Shown here piece by piece: positions 42,765 through 64,000 of a DNA stretch of 64,000 nt. Positions within the stretch are counted from its first letter, which is position 1, and every line of letters starts with the position of its first letter. The notes beneath the pieces are model-generated. The model saw nothing but the letters and a program-made list of their open reading frames with translations, searched no databases and had not been told where the DNA came from. This stretch comes from Amorphochlora amoebiformis. Its lineage: Eukaryota; Cercozoa; Chlorarachniophyceae. The translations under genes and the position numbers were made by a program. The stretch lies in contig BAAHQB010000092.1 of the NCBI GenBank assembly GCA_054601695.1, forward strand, positions 496,001 through 560,000. Reading direction: 5' to 3'.

Positions 42765-42850
<86 letters not shown>

Positions 42851-43122
42851 CAGGAGCTATGCTTTAAAACCGGCATGACAGTAAGCGAAATAATATCACC
42901 GCATGACCTCCTGCATCTCAACCTCAAAGTAGACCTCTCCACAGGCGTCTCCGGCAGCGGCTGATCCGATATTCAAATACAATTTACGACAATGAGGGAA
43001 ATCAAGGTGGAAGTGTGGCATGTAGAATTTGAAGCGATTTATATATGTGTATATTATATGTTAAAATATATCTATATATCCACATAATATATATATATAT
43101 ATATATATAGATATATACATAT

Positions 43123-43202
<80 letters not shown>

Positions 43203-43280
43203 ATATATTTAGATAAATATGAATTTATCTTATCTATTTACATATAAATATATATATACAAACATATATATACATGTATA

Positions 43281-43340
<60 letters not shown>

Positions 43341-44369
43341 GAGTGGGAAAGAAGTACTGGTAAGGGTGAGGTGGTGGCCGATTGGTCCGCTGGCTATTAG
43401 TGCAAGTATCAAATCGACGTTACCGATCGCCTCGTTGGGTTTCCATCTGATGATCGGATATAAGATAAGTATTTTCAGGATCCGAAATTGCACACTATTC
43501 TTTTTCAGGCGCATGCCCAGTTGTACTGGAACACCTGTTGTAATCAGTAGCGGTGACAAGAAGCTTGCGGCGTTTGAGGTGCTCAGGATACCTATGGGTT
43601 TTTATCAATTTTGGTTACGTCTGACAGGCAAATAGGAGATGATCAAGGGTCATAGGTACGAACTGAGTGCTGTAGAAAAATTCCGCAGCCCACTCGTCAT
43701 ATGCCTGCATATGTAGTAAGGGCTTTAAATTGGGTTTCTGACTTCATATGAATTTCAGTAAATCTCTATGGTGTGGGACGGGGCAAGGATGTTATTACAG
43801 GGTTGGGGTTGTCGTAGATGATCTGTGTTTTGAACGGTTTGCCCTTCCCTGGCCAATTAAACTGAGTATTCACACGCAACGGATAAGTTTTCCCGGATGG
43901 TAGATCATCTCCGCATAATACATGTGTACAGTGGTTTTCGTCTTCAAGACTATGAAAATGGGTTACATACAGTAATGAAAGCGTCGATGGTAGCGTCTGG
44001 ATCGTTCAGAGCACTGCTGGTAGTAAGTCCCTTGCACTTGACATTCGAGATAATAACTTTGAAAGCTACTGGAGCGCTCCTGCGATGAAAATTTTCGGGA
44101 AAAATGGATTCTCAGCATTTGGCGATCGTTTTTCAAAACCAATAAAGGGAAAAAATGGATGAGAAGATCGTTAAGAAAGGGGAAAGGAGGCATATACATG
44201 AAGGATATCCGGCTGGATATGTTTTCCGGGATCCGCTATTGACGGGCCCTGCCGAGCCACGGCCCAAGGCGAAAAGATATTGAAAAGCCGAAAAGATATT
44301 AAAACTTTCATATTTCATCGAACGTGACATTCCTGGGTGACTGATATATGATGCATCCATTGTCAACAT
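33485..44369 (-). CDS. C2-like / tandem WW / coiled-coil protein (gene E)
   Basis: Exons: 44369-44140 (tentative), 44079-43967, 43941-43799, 43704-43619, 43591-43535, 43446-43358, 42960-42900, 42640-42571, 42464-42345, 42281-42233, 41807-41722, 41589-41527, 41327-41164, 41117-41045, 40592-40500, 40043-39998, 39774-39751, 39562-39516, 39311-39255, 38529-38464, 38001-37938, 37662-37617, 37292-37224, 37061-37009, 36489-36367, 35691-35619, 35160-35068, 34612-34532, 34409-34320, 33926-33816, 33580-33485; about 875 codons. The first part looks like a C2 domain ([36 protein letters not shown]) with further beta-rich segments. Next come about four WW repeats linked by DPRG-P ([37 protein letters not shown]; one has Phe for the first Trp). 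A charged coiled coil follows ([20 protein letters not shown]). WW domains bind proline motifs and C2 domains often bind membranes. No HECT domain is seen. The exon 40043-39998 needs a GC donor. The first exon and start codon are uncertain. Confidence 0.75.
35226..35275 (-). pseudogene. degenerate echo of gene E exon 35691-35619
   Basis: About 47 nt align with the 3-prime part of that exon and its donor (TACTCGTAGTTGCGAATC against TACTCGTTGTTCCGAATC, continuing to GATATCC). There are several substitutions and one indel that breaks the frame. It lies in the next intron downstream and is followed by (TA)n. Confidence 0.65.
36582..36838 (-). pseudogene. three truncated echoes of gene E exon 36489-36367
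   Basis: The intron upstream of this exon contains three partial copies of its 5-prime end with the acceptor: about 36616-36582 (IKFQALIQL), 36747-36703 ([11 protein letters not shown]) and 36836-36820 (a stub). All share TTATCAGGGCTT on the plus strand. The genuine exon reads [11 protein letters not shown]. The copies end in (TA)n or CA repeats without a GT donor, so they are probably not used. Confidence 0.75.
38385..38448 (+). repeat. (AAT)n microsatellite
   Basis: About twenty AAT units next to gene E exon 38529-38464, flanked by (TA)n. Confidence 0.95.
39380..39480 (+). repeat. polypyrimidine-rich intron segment
   Basis: CT-rich plus-strand run in the gene E intron between exons 39516 and 39311; small open frames across it are compositional. 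Confidence 0.5.
40239..40275 (+). repeat. GTTGTTGC-GCCTCTTCTTTAG repeat, copy 2
   Basis: TTGTTGCTGCCTCTTCTTTA then GTGGAAGTGTGG matches the island at 25690-25725 with a few substitutions. It lies in a gene E intron. Confidence 0.65.
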
Positions 44370-44412
44370 GACTGCACTCGTTGAGTGACCTGGCAGGGAG
44401 CCACAAGGTGGA
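44370..44412. promoter_or_regulatory. divergent junction of genes E and F
   Basis: If the tentative gene E start (ATG at 44369) is right, only 43 bp separate the two start codons and the promoters must overlap the coding ends. If gene E starts at a later in-frame ATG (44330 or 44318), the spacer is up to about 95 bp. Confidence 0.3.
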
Positions 44413-63972
<19,560 letters not shown>

Positions 63973-64000
63973 GTACTAAATGCATACATATATATTATAG

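Noticed and set aside
43358-43590. Unspliced minus-strand reading through 43535-43447 ([16 protein letters not shown])
   Set aside because: Open but out of phase with the previous exon; splicing this segment out restores phase on both sides.
43339-43635. Plus-strand frame of about 98 codons
   Set aside because: It is antisense to gene E exons 43446-43358 and 43591-43535, which splice in phase and read as C2-like protein.

Overview
The window is nuclear DNA of a eukaryote, most likely a unicellular protist or alga. The genes are broken into many short exons by GT-AG introns. The introns range from about 25-60 nt to over 2 kb, and the long ones are filled with (TA)n, other microsatellites and degenerate TTAGGG/CCCTAA blocks. 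Nearly all long tyrosine/isoleucine open frames are translated (TA)n and are not genes. I cannot name the species. I built gene models by hand from splice signals, matching exon phases and protein sense. Phase agreement across most junctions, including all 35 exons of the last gene, is the main evidence.

Six genes sit in strict alternation of strand. (A) 194-6047, minus: coiled-coil protein made mostly of 42-54 nt phase-0 exons, running off the left edge. (B) 6267-8756, plus: complete 12-exon gene for an unrecognised protein of about 424 residues. (C) 9345-21214, minus: PUB domain, coiled coil, C-terminal UBA domain. (D) 22594-32909, plus: protein with a signal peptide, otherwise unrecognised. 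(E) 33485 to about 44369, minus: C2-type domain(s), tandem WW domains, long coiled coil. (F) 44413 to the right edge, plus: VPS13-like chorein-family lipid-transfer protein, amino-terminal ~1,165 codons in 35 exons.

The divergent spacers (A/B, C/D, E/F) are roughly 220, 1,380 and possibly under 50 bp. The two convergent spacers (B/C and D/E) are 588 and 575 bp. Both lack long (TA)n and are strikingly rich in the tetranucleotide CTAG, which sets them apart from the rest of the window.

The introns hold much of the novelty. They contain (TA)n that often grows directly out of the GTATAT donor or TATAG acceptor, degenerate partial copies of neighbouring exons ('exon echoes'), a ~45 bp element found three times beside telomere-like arrays, a SINE-like family in three copies, and several local tandem duplications around (TA)n tracts.

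Protein C probably acts with ubiquitin and the p97/Cdc48 system, F in bulk lipid transfer at membrane contact sites, and E at membranes with proline-motif partners. A, B and D have no assigned function. I saw no tRNA, rRNA, CRISPR array or transposase gene.
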